NCBI GenBank assembly: GCA_019828595.1
Contig: JAHQRK010000023.1
Span: forward strand, 806,001 to 870,000
Source: Aphanomyces cochlioides
Taxonomy: Eukaryota > Oomycota > Saprolegniomycetes > Saprolegniales > Verrucalvaceae
Length of the DNA stretch: 64,000 nt
Reading direction: 5' to 3'
In this document: positions 32,078-41,353 of the stretch, one piece after another
How positions within the stretch are numbered: position 1 is the first letter of the stretch
Layout of the letters: each line of letters starts with the position of its first letter
Program-made: the position numbers and the translations under genes
Notes under the pieces: generated by a model
Told to the model about the DNA's origin: nothing
Databases searched by the model: none
The model's input: the letters and a program-made list of their open reading frames with translations, nothing else

Positions 32078-32800
32078 TCAGAGTTTCATGCAATTCGTAT
32101 TCTCGTCTTCGTCCAGGGCTGTGACGTTGTCTCGCAACAACTGCATGATGAGCGTCGTGTCGCGGTAGCTGTCGTCGGAGAGGGCATCAAGCTCCGCAAT
32201 AGCGTCGTCGAATGCTCGCTTGGCCATTCGGCACGCCGATGCGGGGTCTTCGAGGATTTCATAATAGAAGACGGCGTAGTTCAACGCGAGGGCGAGTCGA
32301 AGGGGGTGCGTGGGGGGCAAGTCTACCGTTGCTAGAGCCCACGCTGCTTCGTAGCTGGCTTGAGCAAGCTTGGCCTTGACGTCCGTCGCAGTGGAATCAG
32401 GCTGGATTTCAGTCCAGTAGCGATAGTAGTCGCCCTTCATCTTGTGGTGAAACGTGAAACTTTCGGTCGAGTGGGCAAATGGAAGCAGCGCGTCGTCCGC
32501 CAAATCCATCACGTCGGCGCAAATGGCGTGGATTTCCTCCTCGACTTTGGCGCGATACGATTGAATGGTCGCGAGATGGGTTTTGTCCGTCGATTTGTTC
32601 TCGATCGATCGAAGGACACGCCACGCCGCACGACTTGGCCCCACTTCGTTCTTGTAGGCCACGAGCAGTAGATTGTTTTCCTCCATCGAGAGCTCTTGCG
32701 TATTGTCTTTGGCGACTGTCTTCATGTGGTCAACCATATCCGTGTATCGCTCGGCTTGCTCGGCGAGCTTGGCCAAGAAAACGAGCGTCGATCGATCCAT
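32078..32800 (-). CDS. 14-3-3 protein, copy 1 (intact)
   Basis: From MDRSTLVFLAKLAEQAERY at 32800 the protein has 240 aa, the usual 14-3-3 length. An upstream in-frame Met at 32872 would add 24 residues not found in the family. Family blocks are all present: LSMEENNLLLVAYKNEVG, SWRVLRSIE-like AAWRVLRSIENK, the Lys/Arg/Tyr phosphopeptide pocket (KMKGDYYRYWTE), PLRLALALNYAVFYYEIL and [17 protein letters not shown]. 14-3-3 dimers bind phosphoserine or phosphothreonine clients in the cytosol (established). No intron. Two further copies lie downstream, one on each strand. Confidence 0.95.
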   Translation of the reverse strand: MDRSTLVFLAKLAEQAERYTDMVDHMKTVAKDNTQELSMEENNLLLVAYKNEVGPSRAAWRVLRSIENKSTDKTHLATIQSYRAKVEEEIHAICADVMDLADDALLPFAHSTESFTFHHKMKGDYYRYWTEIQPDSTATDVKAKLAQASYEAAWALATVDLPPTHPLRLALALNYAVFYYEILEDPASACRMAKRAFDDAIAELDALSDDSYRDTTLIMQLLRDNVTALDEDENTNCMKL

Positions 32801-33723
32801 GCTTTTGCTTCTTCTAATTTGAAACTGCGCGTCGTAACCAGGGGCATGGCGAGGGGAATCTAGATCGTTCAAGGATTGTTTCGTCGTGAGCTCACGCCCG
32901 ATCGCCTTCCCTTCCGTCCAAACAATCCAAGGAGTAATCAGTCATTACAGCATGCTGCCATCAATGAAATTTGGATGCCACGATGTTCGCAAGGAGGGGG
33001 ATGGGCAAGACAATCACTTGTCGCTTACAGTGTGGCCTTTAGAACTAGGCCATCCCGAAGGATTCACAGACAGCACTTTGCTCCAAACAATATGCACAAT
33101 ACATTTCTCCAAGGTCCTCGACTTGGATCCTGCAGGGGGCGGTCAAATCACCGGGAAATATGTTGAAAGTTTGACGTTTTGCCCTCGACGGAAGGGGATT
33201 TGCACGACCGTCACTCGAATGACTGAATGTTGATTCAAGGAACGTGCGGGGAATATGCACGGATCTGATGCATCCCACGGCAAACTGATACCGTCCATCC
33301 ATTCTGAAACACCGCAATACAAAGTCTACTGGGAAACCCAGCCGCACTAGGATAAGTACGAGGGGAATATCGGGGGGATTGGGGGGAATGGTGGGGGAAG
33401 CACCAACGCCTTGTTGTTTTCCCGTTTCCTTGACATCGTGCGCTGAGAATGTCGACGTGCCCATCGCCTTCCGCTCCCAGCGTCGTCGGCTCTCGAGAAA
33501 TATCGCGCAAGGGGATGGGCAGCTCCTGAGATCGTGCACAGGCAAAACAGATTATGTTGTGGACAGTCTTCCATGGACACATTCCCACTGTAGTCCAGCC
33601 GTCGCGTGGTTGTCAACGCGGCTGAATAGTTTAACATGTTTCAAATGTCCATCTCTTAAGCTAAAATGAATGGACATGCTTGGCCAGGGAGGGAATCTAT
33701 GGAGAAAGACAATATTTATGCAC
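32801..33723. other. Intergenic between 14-3-3 copies, with a G-rich tract
   Basis: No gene supported; the overlapping frames of about 100-166 codons on both strands have no motif. It holds a G-quadruplex-type tract at 33362-33398 and the 15-mer GGAAGGGGATTTGCA (33190) that recurs upstream of 14-3-3 copy 3. Confidence 0.45.
33362..33398 (+). other. G-quadruplex-type tract
   Basis: Four G runs of 4, 6, 6 and 5 bases separated by loops of 7, 3 and 6 bases. The pattern fits an intramolecular G-quadruplex; formation in the cell is inference. Confidence 0.6.
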
Positions 33724-34425
33724 TTATTGTGGCGTGTCGTCGTCCTCGGTGGACGCTACCCAGAGCGAAATGTTGTCATGCAGCAATTGCATGATCAACG
33801 TCGTGTCGCGGTAGCACTCTTCGGAGAGCGTGTCCAAGTCCGCAATCGCGTCGTCAAACGCGCGCTTGGCCAAGTCACACGCTTTGTCCATGTTGTCGAG
33901 GATGTCGCAGTAGAAGACGGAAAAGTTGAGCGCAAGGCCGAGACGCAGCTGACAAGTCGGTCGTGGCCAACGTCCAAGCAGTGTCGTAGCAAGCTTGTGC
34001 AAGCTTGGCCTTGGCTTGCGCTTCTTCGCCCGAGTTGATTTCCGCCCAGTAGCGGTAGTAGTCGGCTTTCATCTTGTGGTAGAACGTCAAGCTTTCGGTG
34101 GACGTGGCGTTCGGGAGCAAAAAGTCGTCGGTGGTCGCGACGACGTCGGCGCAAATGTCTTGGATTTCGAGGTGGATCTTGCCGCGGTAGGATCGGATGG
34201 CCGCGACGTTGGACTTGTCGGTTGATTTCTCCTCGATCGAGCGGAGGATACGCCACGATGCACGACGCGGTCCGACTTCGTTCTTGTAGGCCACGAGGAG
34301 AAGGTTGTTTTCTTCCATCGAGAGTTCTTGCTTGTTGTCCGTCGCGATGTTTTTCATGTAGTCGAGCATTTCAGGGTATCGTTCCGCTTGTTCAGCAAGC
34401 TTGGCGAGAAAGACGAGCGATCCAT
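33724..34425 (-). pseudogene. 14-3-3 copy 2, two frameshifting deletions
   Basis: Close to copy 1 along its length ([64 protein letters not shown]). Two deletions relative to copy 1 break it. After ATGGATCG at the start, seven bases present in copy 1 are missing, so the start codon is out of frame with the body. Near 33948-33952, eleven bases of the segment encoding PPTHP are missing, so the C-terminal half is in another frame. Neither lesion is a homopolymer run and no intron can explain them. The copy is very likely dead. Confidence 0.87.
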
Positions 34426-35029
34426 GGTATGTAGCGATGAAAAGGCGTTGGTTTGCGAGCAAATTCAAAAGTGAGAGCTGCCATGGCGTGGCACAACGAG
34501 CGATGGCTGCCGATCCACGAGACTCCGGGCGCTATGTCCATCACCAAGTGTGTCACTTGTCATCAAACTTCAACGACGGGCAGTGGAGAATTTGTCACAA
34601 CCGACACTCTCTGGAAGTGGATAAGCACGCTGTTTGGCCATCAAAGTTTGCACTTAGCCTGGCTAAAACGCAGCAAATAGCAGGCCAAATGCTAGCTATG
34701 TGCTTCTGCCATTGGTATCGAGCTGGCCTTGCCTTGCTTGGCAGCTCCAACGTCGTGAATTGACGGCGACGTTGGCGTGGCTGTCGCTGTGTCGTTTTGT
34801 AAAAACACTGTCGTCGGTTTGTAACTGGAAGGGGAGAGGCAATCTCGGAATGCGCGAGGAACATTCTCTTGCAGCGTCTGAGCCATCCAATGATGTCGAC
34901 AGCGATCTTGTCAAATTTTTACCGAGCTTTACAATTCAGAGGTCGCCATGGAGCAGCCCTAGGCGGAAGGGGATTTGCAACGTGAGCGTGGCCAGCAATG
35001 GATTGCGACCTTTCAATTTGAAATTGACC
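34426..35029. other. Divergent spacer between 14-3-3 copies 2 and 3
   Basis: No gene supported. The 15-mer GGAAGGGGATTTGCA (34963-34977) lies about 50 bp upstream of copy 3 and is shared with 33190. A longer plus frame enters from 34700 but its N-terminus is unlike any 14-3-3. Confidence 0.45.
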
Positions 35030-35732
35030 ATGGCGTTGGATCGCGGCACGCTCGTCTTTCTCGCGTCGCTGGCTGCTCAAGCGGAACGATTTCATGAAAG
35101 TGTCGGCTACATGACGACGGTCGTGACGGACTTTGAGCCGATTCTAACCGACGACGAACGTGTTTTGCTCGCCATGAGCTTCAAAAATGTCCTGGACGCA
35201 AGACGCACAGCGTCACGATCGATGCTAGCGATGGAAGCCAAGTTTGACGACAAGAGCGTCCAGCATGCAGTCCACTACCGCCTCAAGATCGAAGCTGAAG
35301 CGATTGCTCTATGCGAGAAACTCGCCCACCTGATTGATCCCCCACAAGCCCGTCGAGTCCCCCTCGCTGATCTTCTACCTTAAAATACGAGGCGACAACT
35401 ACCGATACATGGCTGAGCTCCAAGCGGGTGATGCTCGAAAGGCGAGCGCCGCCCAAGCCCTTGAAAGCTACGAGAAGGCGTTTGCCTTGGCGTCGACGAC
35501 CCTGCAGCCTTCCGACACGCTTCGACTGATCCTAGCTCTCAACTTTTCAGTGTTTTACCACGACATTCTCGATTCCCCCGAGCGCGCGAGCCACTTGGCC
35601 AAGCAAGCTTTCGACGACGCAGTGGCTCAATTGGATTCCTTGTCACCCGAAGACGTGAAAGCGTCAATGCTAGCTCTACGCGCTCTGCGGGAGAACGTTG
35701 TCTTTTGGACCCGCGACGATCGAACCTCCTAA
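35030..35732 (+). pseudogene. 14-3-3 copy 3, divergent, one 1-nt frameshift
   Basis: MALDRGTLVFLASLAAQAER starts a diverged 14-3-3 (TDDERVLLAMSFKNVLD). The frame breaks at a run of five C at 35339-35343; dropping one C continues in the correct frame with [35 protein letters not shown] and a C-terminus of normal length. The pocket Tyr and Arg (NYRYMAE) remain, but several conserved residues differ. Because the lesion is in a homopolymer, a sequence error or a polymorphic allele is possible; if so, this is a working divergent isoform. Confidence 0.8.
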
Positions 35733-36329
35733 AAACTTTAAAGTCATTCTCTAGTGGGAATGTTAGCAAGAATAATCCTCGATGCCCCTCGACGCCCCCC
35801 CCCCTCGAGTCCCCCTGGCACCCCCCCCGTGGTGGATGGTTGCGTTGGTCGTTCATGCGTTGGTGTCCATGTGGATGTGCAAGATTAGTACAAGGGGGAA
35901 TGCATGGCATTGATTTCTTTGGAAATGCAAACGCCGATCGTCTTCTTTCCTGATGCCATGGACTCGGAGGGGGATCGGCAAGCCCGTCACTCGCTACGGC
36001 GAAATGTTGGCTCCAGCACGTGCTTGGATTGTTCCAGCATCGGACTCGACAAACAGATTGTGCTGAGGACCACACCGACACCACATCGTGCGTCGTTGCA
36101 TTGCTCAAGGCCTACAACGGTCGGTTTCATTACCACCAGTGGGTCGGTCAGTAGTCAAATCTGCCCTTTGCGTCGTTCATTCTGGGTTAATTGTAGTCAG
36201 CAATAGCGTCATGGCGACTTGATGCCAGCATTCGACATGAAAGAAACAAAGCTAGTCGCTGCCAGGGCTGCCCACGACTCGAGCAAACGTGTTCATTTGG
36301 AACCAAGAGATTGTTACTTCAGGTTTAAA
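35733..36329. other. Intergenic, with a C-rich tract
   Basis: No gene supported. At 35785-35828 the plus strand has runs of 4, 9, 5 and 8 C, so the minus strand could form a G-quadruplex just downstream of 14-3-3 copy 3. Confidence 0.5.
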
Positions 36330-37030
36330 CTTGCCAGAGATGACTGGCAGGGCGTGGCGTCGTCACGGTTGGAGCAGGCGTCAAGTCGCACCAAAGGGTG
36401 TGGGGCGATTCATGCAGGCATAGTAAGGCTCCACGACGAAACAAGGACGAGTGGGCGTCACATCTTTTGCAAGACAAAGGAACGAATGTCGGAGGGTTCG
36501 TCGTTCTCTTCGTCGTCGTTGGAGGACGAGTAGTTGTCGACGGTGGCGACGTTGGAAGAGATCGACCGCACCACTTGGTGTAGCTCAGGCAGAGCAAGTG
36601 ACTCCGCTTAGCGAATACAGCAAAGCTGCTCGAGCTCCGACACGATCAAGGTCATGCCATGGCGGGGAAGATTCGATCCGTCTCGAGTTTTCATGAGGCA
36701 TTACTAAGAGCGGCTTGAAACCAAAGCAGGTTTCATCAGCGCGAGGCTTCTCGAAGGTGAGCCTGAGAGTGGGGGAGACGGCGGGGTCGTTGTTGGAGGC
36801 ACGGTCAATGGCGGCGTCGTGGGCGCATTCGTCGTGACAGGCAATGTCGATGGTGGGGGCGTTGTCGTCGCCTGGGATGTTGTCGGTGTGAAGTCGCACC
36901 ACTTGGTGAAACTCGTGTTGCATTTGTCCTTGGGCAATTCATACACGAATAATACAGCTCGTCGACAATGCATGGACGGTCAGGAGTGCAGCTGGTGCAA
37001 GACAGCGGGGGAGATGGTCGTGAAACGAGC
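36330..37030 (-). pseudogene. Decayed paralog of the secreted Cys-module protein
   Basis: The minus strand carries pieces of the same six-Cys module found in the intact gene at 37450. A first module reads SCTSCTPDRPC, then after a 1-nt loss PKDKCNTSFTKWCDFT. A Thr/Pro linker and a degraded second module (SCKRCDAH ... HTLWCDLT) follow, and further remnants (SYTKWCG). Frames change between pieces and no start codon is visible. This is a broken duplicate lying 3' of the intact gene on the same strand. Confidence 0.72.
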
Positions 37031-37449
37031 GAATGGAAATTTCACGACATTGCTACATATGATGACAACTAAACGGCAATCCGACGCTAGAAGATTTCAA
37101 AGTTTCGACGTCGTCCCTCTCGATCAACTTGGTGAAGTCCCAGGTACTCTGGAGGAAGACCATAGTCCCCTCCATCTGATACAAAAATTCATGCGATCCA
37201 TTCCAATGGATGCAAGTTTGTTTGCTGGGGAACATGCTGCTCGCCAAGCTGCCCGAACAATGACAAGATTGCCTACGATGGCCATGCCAGACCGGCCACT
37301 GTTGCTCGTCAGTTTTAGCAACTGCACTTGGATTCTACGATATTTGATACCTCACAATCAAGTCACACACACAAGAATATGATATTCAATTCGAAATTGG
37401 TGAGCATTGATGTCGATCGTGCTTGAGCAAGTTGACCCATGGATTGCGC
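37031..37449. other. Intergenic, no supported gene
   Basis: Spacer between the decayed and the intact Cys-module genes; short frames only. Confidence 0.45.
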
Positions 37450-38601
37450 TTAGATTGTCGCTGCATATGCTCCACGCACCTTGGACGCGGTGCCCTTGGC
37501 ACTCTTGAGCCAGCAAGTTCCACCTTCGAAGTCCGTCCACACAAACAACTTGCAGTCCTTGTTCGCCTTGCAGTCGGCACAGCATGCGTCAGGCGTTGCT
37601 CGATTCGTGCTGTCGACGTCATTGCCTTCATAGTCCACGTCAAATTCAGGCTTGCCACACGTGTCATTCACGACTATGGACTTTGCACCATAGTACGTGG
37701 TTTTCGTTCCCTTGGCAGACTTGAGCCAGCAAGTTCCACCTTCAAAGTCGGTCCAGACAAACAACTTGCATTCCCTGTTGGCCTTGCAATCGACACAGCA
37801 TTCATGAGCAGAGGCACGATTTGTGCTGTCGATATCATTGCCTGGGTAGTCGACATTCCATTTAAGATTGCCGCAAAATGGGGCCGTGTCAATGAGCACG
37901 GCAGACTTGGCCCCTGGAGACTTGGAGGCTTTTCCCTTGGTGTGCTTGAGCCAACAAGTGCCACCGTTGTGGTCACTCCAGACAAACAGCTTGCATCCAG
38001 GAGTCGCCTCGCAGTCAGCGCAGCAGGAATCAGCAGATTTGCGGGAAGTTTGGTTCAAGTCAAAGCCGTAGTAGTCGACGTCGGTTTGAATTGAATGACA
38101 TTTGTATGGAGTCACGATTGGTGTTGGTGTATGCGTGAATTCACACCACTTGGAGAAACCAGTGTTGCATTGCTCCTTGGTCCAGCCCAAGCACGACCAG
38201 TATGGCTCACCGACGTAGCATGGTCGATCTGGCGTGCATGAACTGCACGTAAGCGGTGGCGATGGTGGCGTTGGGATCGGCGTCGGTATTGGTGATGCTG
38301 TCGTTGTATTGAACTCACACCAAATGGAGTACCCACTGGTCTCGCATCGCTGCTTGGTCCAATCTCGGCATCCATTTTCTGGTTCTCCGACATAGCATGG
38401 GAGTTCCGGCGTGCAATGGTCGCAAGAAAGCGGAGGAGGTAGAAAAGGGGTTGGCTCCGGTGTAAACGGCCGAGTTGGCGGTGGTGTTTGGGTCGTTGTC
38501 GGTCGTGGTGCTGGTGGAGCCGTCGATGGCAATTTGGACGTTTTCTCAACTTCACCCACAGCCGAGGCGACCATCATCGAGAGCATAAAACATGTCTTCA
38601 T
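37450..38601 (-). CDS. Secreted protein with two Cys modules and three PAN/Apple-like domains
   Basis: From the Met at 38601 the protein has 383 aa and begins with a signal peptide (MKTCFMLSMMVASAVG). A Pro/Thr linker is followed by two copies of a six-Cys module (CDHCTPELPCYVGEP and CSSCTPDRPCYVGEP, each closing with a WCEF). Three tandem PAN/Apple-like domains come next, each with the pattern CC.DC....CKLFVW, then GGTCWLK. PAN domains bind protein or carbohydrate; in oomycetes they occur in CBEL-type cell-wall lectins (family knowledge). No cellulose-binding module of CBM1 type is visible, and the Cys module is not one I can name. The protein is probably extracellular or wall-associated. 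A decayed paralog lies downstream. Confidence 0.85.
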   Translation of the reverse strand: MKTCFMLSMMVASAVGEVEKTSKLPSTAPPAPRPTTTQTPPPTRPFTPEPTPFLPPPLSCDHCTPELPCYVGEPENGCRDWTKQRCETSGYSIWCEFNTTTASPIPTPIPTPPSPPLTCSSCTPDRPCYVGEPYWSCLGWTKEQCNTGFSKWCEFTHTPTPIVTPYKCHSIQTDVDYYGFDLNQTSRKSADSCCADCEATPGCKLFVWSDHNGGTCWLKHTKGKASKSPGAKSAVLIDTAPFCGNLKWNVDYPGNDIDSTNRASAHECCVDCKANRECKLFVWTDFEGGTCWLKSAKGTKTTYYGAKSIVVNDTCGKPEFDVDYEGNDVDSTNRATPDACCADCKANKDCKLFVWTDFEGGTCWLKSAKGTASKVRGAYAATI

Positions 38602-38928
38602 GTTGCTTGGACGTTGCAAAATGCACAATGACATGTTTCAGGTCATCGTTGACGACACGGTCAGAAATTTTCAAAACCATCCCCAGCAGACAAACGTCGA
38701 CTTGCTGTAATGTCTGCCGAATTTTTCCGCCGTCGATCAGAAAGATGGACAACAACGACACAAGAAGAAGGTTGCTGTTAGGTACCTGCGTCGGCATGGT
38801 ACTCTAGAGTACTTGCTAGACTTCTCGAATCCAACTAGCAGGCTCAGAGCCAAGTTATCCATCTCGACGTCTTCGTTTGTACCAGAGGACATTTCAAAAG
38901 TGTGAATGAAATTTTGCGACTGTGTTAC
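38602..38928. other. Intergenic, promoter side of the PAN gene
   Basis: No supported gene in about 330 bp. Confidence 0.45.
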
Positions 38929-39240
38929 TCATTGGCACAGGTGGACAGAAAGCCCACTGGGTAAATTTTCAGCCTGCCTGGGTCCATCCGAGCTTTTGTA
39001 TGTGCACACCGGAGAGTTTACTGTACTGTAAACTTTGACAACATTACGACGAGGGAAGCCTCGATGGCTACCAGATCCGCCCGTCGATGTCGCAATGAAC
39101 CCAAGTAACTCTTTGAAGGCAACGGATTCGTCCTGGAGATTCTTCGTCGAGAAATCCTCGCAGGCATTTGTGTAGTGGCAATGCGACGAGGCCAGACAGA
39201 CGAGCAAAGCAATGCCCCTGGAGGAGCAACCTGAATTCAT
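38929..39240 (-). CDS. Possible small secreted protein, unidentified
   Basis: A 103-codon frame starts MNSGCSSRGIALLVCLASSHC, which has the shape of a short signal peptide. It continues with four further Cys (NACEDF, PVCTY, ending HLCQ). No domain recognised. Its Cys content and lead would fit a small secreted protein or an exon remnant of one. A chance frame is possible. Confidence 0.3.
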   Translation of the reverse strand: MNSGCSSRGIALLVCLASSHCHYTNACEDFSTKNLQDESVAFKELLGFIATSTGGSGSHRGFPRRNVVKVYSTVNSPVCTYKSSDGPRQAENLPSGLSVHLCQ

Positions 39241-39899
39241 AATGCCTTTGTGTGTTATCCTCCATGTTGTTGTCGGGTTGTGAATTACCCCCCAGATTCG
39301 ATATGCCTCAACTGCAAGAAAAGTTATTCATACGCTGAAGGAGTTTTGTCATCAAGCTACTATCTATGAAATGGATCAAGTGCTGGAGCTGAAGAGAGCG
39401 TTACCATCTTCGGACTCGGGGGCGATTTGTGTCACTGGTGGTTGGAGTTTCCATCGGATTAGTGCAAAGCCGACTGGCGATATATGCGGCTTGATTGCGC
39501 GCGTCGGGAGATTGACGATCTCGTCATATTTGCTTTACATGTACGACCATTTCCATGACGATGGCAGCAACTATGAAGCCGACAAGTTTGTTGGACCGCG
39601 GCTCCTGAATTATCCTCAGTAGAAACCACGCTAATTTCTAAAATACGTTGTCGTTTCTGGATTGTCAGGGTTTGCTGGGTCAATTAGATTCGCTCTAGCT
39701 CAAGAAATCTCCCAAGGTCCATTTCTTTTGCCTGCTAGAAGCCTCCCAAGGGCGATTCGTTGTTTGCCTGTCGTTGTTTTTGTCATTATTGTTATGGTCA
39801 CTAAATGAATTCTCTGGAAAATTATTCCTTTGTAAATTTATATTTTGACTATTTCGATGCTCAAATTTTCATAGTATAATAATTGACAGTCCAACCAAA
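39241..39899. other. Intergenic, upstream of MED4
   Basis: No supported gene. AT-rich from 39790 to 39890, which fits the MED4 promoter region. Confidence 0.45.
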
Positions 39900-41267
39900 A
39901 TGACGGGAGGCACGACGATCCGGGAGAAGGTCGAGATCAACCTGAATGAGCACCGATTCCTCACGTACAAGCTGCTCGAAGCGCTGTCTCACACGAGCGC
40001 CAATGTGAACCCGGCGATGCTGCGTTCGACGAATACGTACTTCGACTTGGTTGTCGAGAAAGACAAACAATTGCTCTATTCGATCAAACAATGTAAGCCC
40101 TGAAGACTTGAAACCAAGCGTGCATGACACCTTCAACGTTGTAGTGAATAAGCACCAAGCAGCTCAGAAGGAACTCGATGCGATCAAAGCCCAAATCGCA
40201 GACAAGGAACAGAAAATCATCCGATACGCCAAGGAACTACGAGCTGGGTACATATTTCCACGTCAGTTGAGCGAAGTTGTTGATGCGTTGGTGCAGGCAA
40301 CAGGCTATTTCAAGCGTTCTTGCTAAGCACCGACGCACTTTGGATCAATGTGCTCAAGATGCTCCAAATAAAGTCAAATTGGCACCGAGAGATGTCATCG
40401 CCTACGCCCACAAGATAGCATGCACAACAAGTGCACCTGCAAATTGGCAGCCCGGGGTAATTTTTCCCGCTCCATATATTCCAGCTTATTCATGAGTAGT
40501 ACCCTATGTTTGGCTTTATGCCACCAGCGCCAACTCCTGAAATGATGCGCGCTGGTGTCTTATCACGAGGCGGTAGACTAATCTCACCATTTCTTGTAAA
40601 CTTGCTCATGATGGCTGTAGTCATTGAGGAGACCGTGACGAAAGAAAACGCATACGACGCGTTCAAGAAGAACCAGAACGCATCCTTGACATCTGTGCAG
40701 CCTGAACGTGGAGTCGATGGCGAAATTGTGTACAAGAGCTTGGGCACAGCAGCGGATGGATCCGATCTTCCACCAGGCTGGAAAGGGGGCGATTCGGTTG
40801 AACTGTCGGCAGAAGCCTTGGTCAAACTACGTGGCCCCAGTGTCTTTGCAGTAGGCTCAATTGCTATTCTTCGCGTGATGTATATTGCTTTCTCCCTAGG
40901 ATCATGGCATTTCCTTGCCGCATTTGCAACCCAACCAGCCCATTCCGTCAGAATACATGGATATGCTACGTGCTAGCTTGGAGAAACAAAATCAAAACAA
41001 ACGAGCTGCTGCGAACGGTACATGAAACTGGCATTGACGTAATTGGTGCTGATGCATGGAGCTAGATGACGAAGGACCGAATGCAAAGAAAGCCAAGGAG
41101 GACGACACTGCCAGTTCCAGCTCAAGCGATCAAGACGGGTAAGAAAAATAACCAATGTGACCAGCTGAGTGAAACAATGTCGTAGGGGCTCCGAGTCGGA
41201 AGAAGAAAGCGAAGCCGAGAAAGAAAAGATCCGCTGGTCATTGTCAGACGACAGCGACAGCGACTAG
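39900..41267 (+). CDS. MED4: Mediator of RNA polymerase II transcription subunit 4
   Basis: Eight exons (39900-40092, 40145-40247, 40297-40456, 40500-40572, 40621-40850, 40900-41017, 41066-41138, 41186-41267) join in frame to 343 aa; introns are 43-52 bp. A coiled coil (KHQAAQKELDAIKAQIADKE) is followed by the MED4 hallmark VIAYAHKIACTTSAPANWQPG and then PPAPTPEMMRAG. The C-terminus is acidic and Ser/Glu-rich and ends DDSDSD. MED4 is a middle-module Mediator subunit that links transcription factors to RNA polymerase II in the nucleus (established). The first coding words (MTGGTTIREKVEINLNEHR) follow the only suitable ATG. Confidence 0.9.
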
Positions 41268-41353
41268 GAGTCGGTTGTGTAACTTCCTTCTCAAAGGAAC
41301 GCACCCCCGTGCACGCTAATAATACACTACAACTGATTGAATCCCATTCCCTG

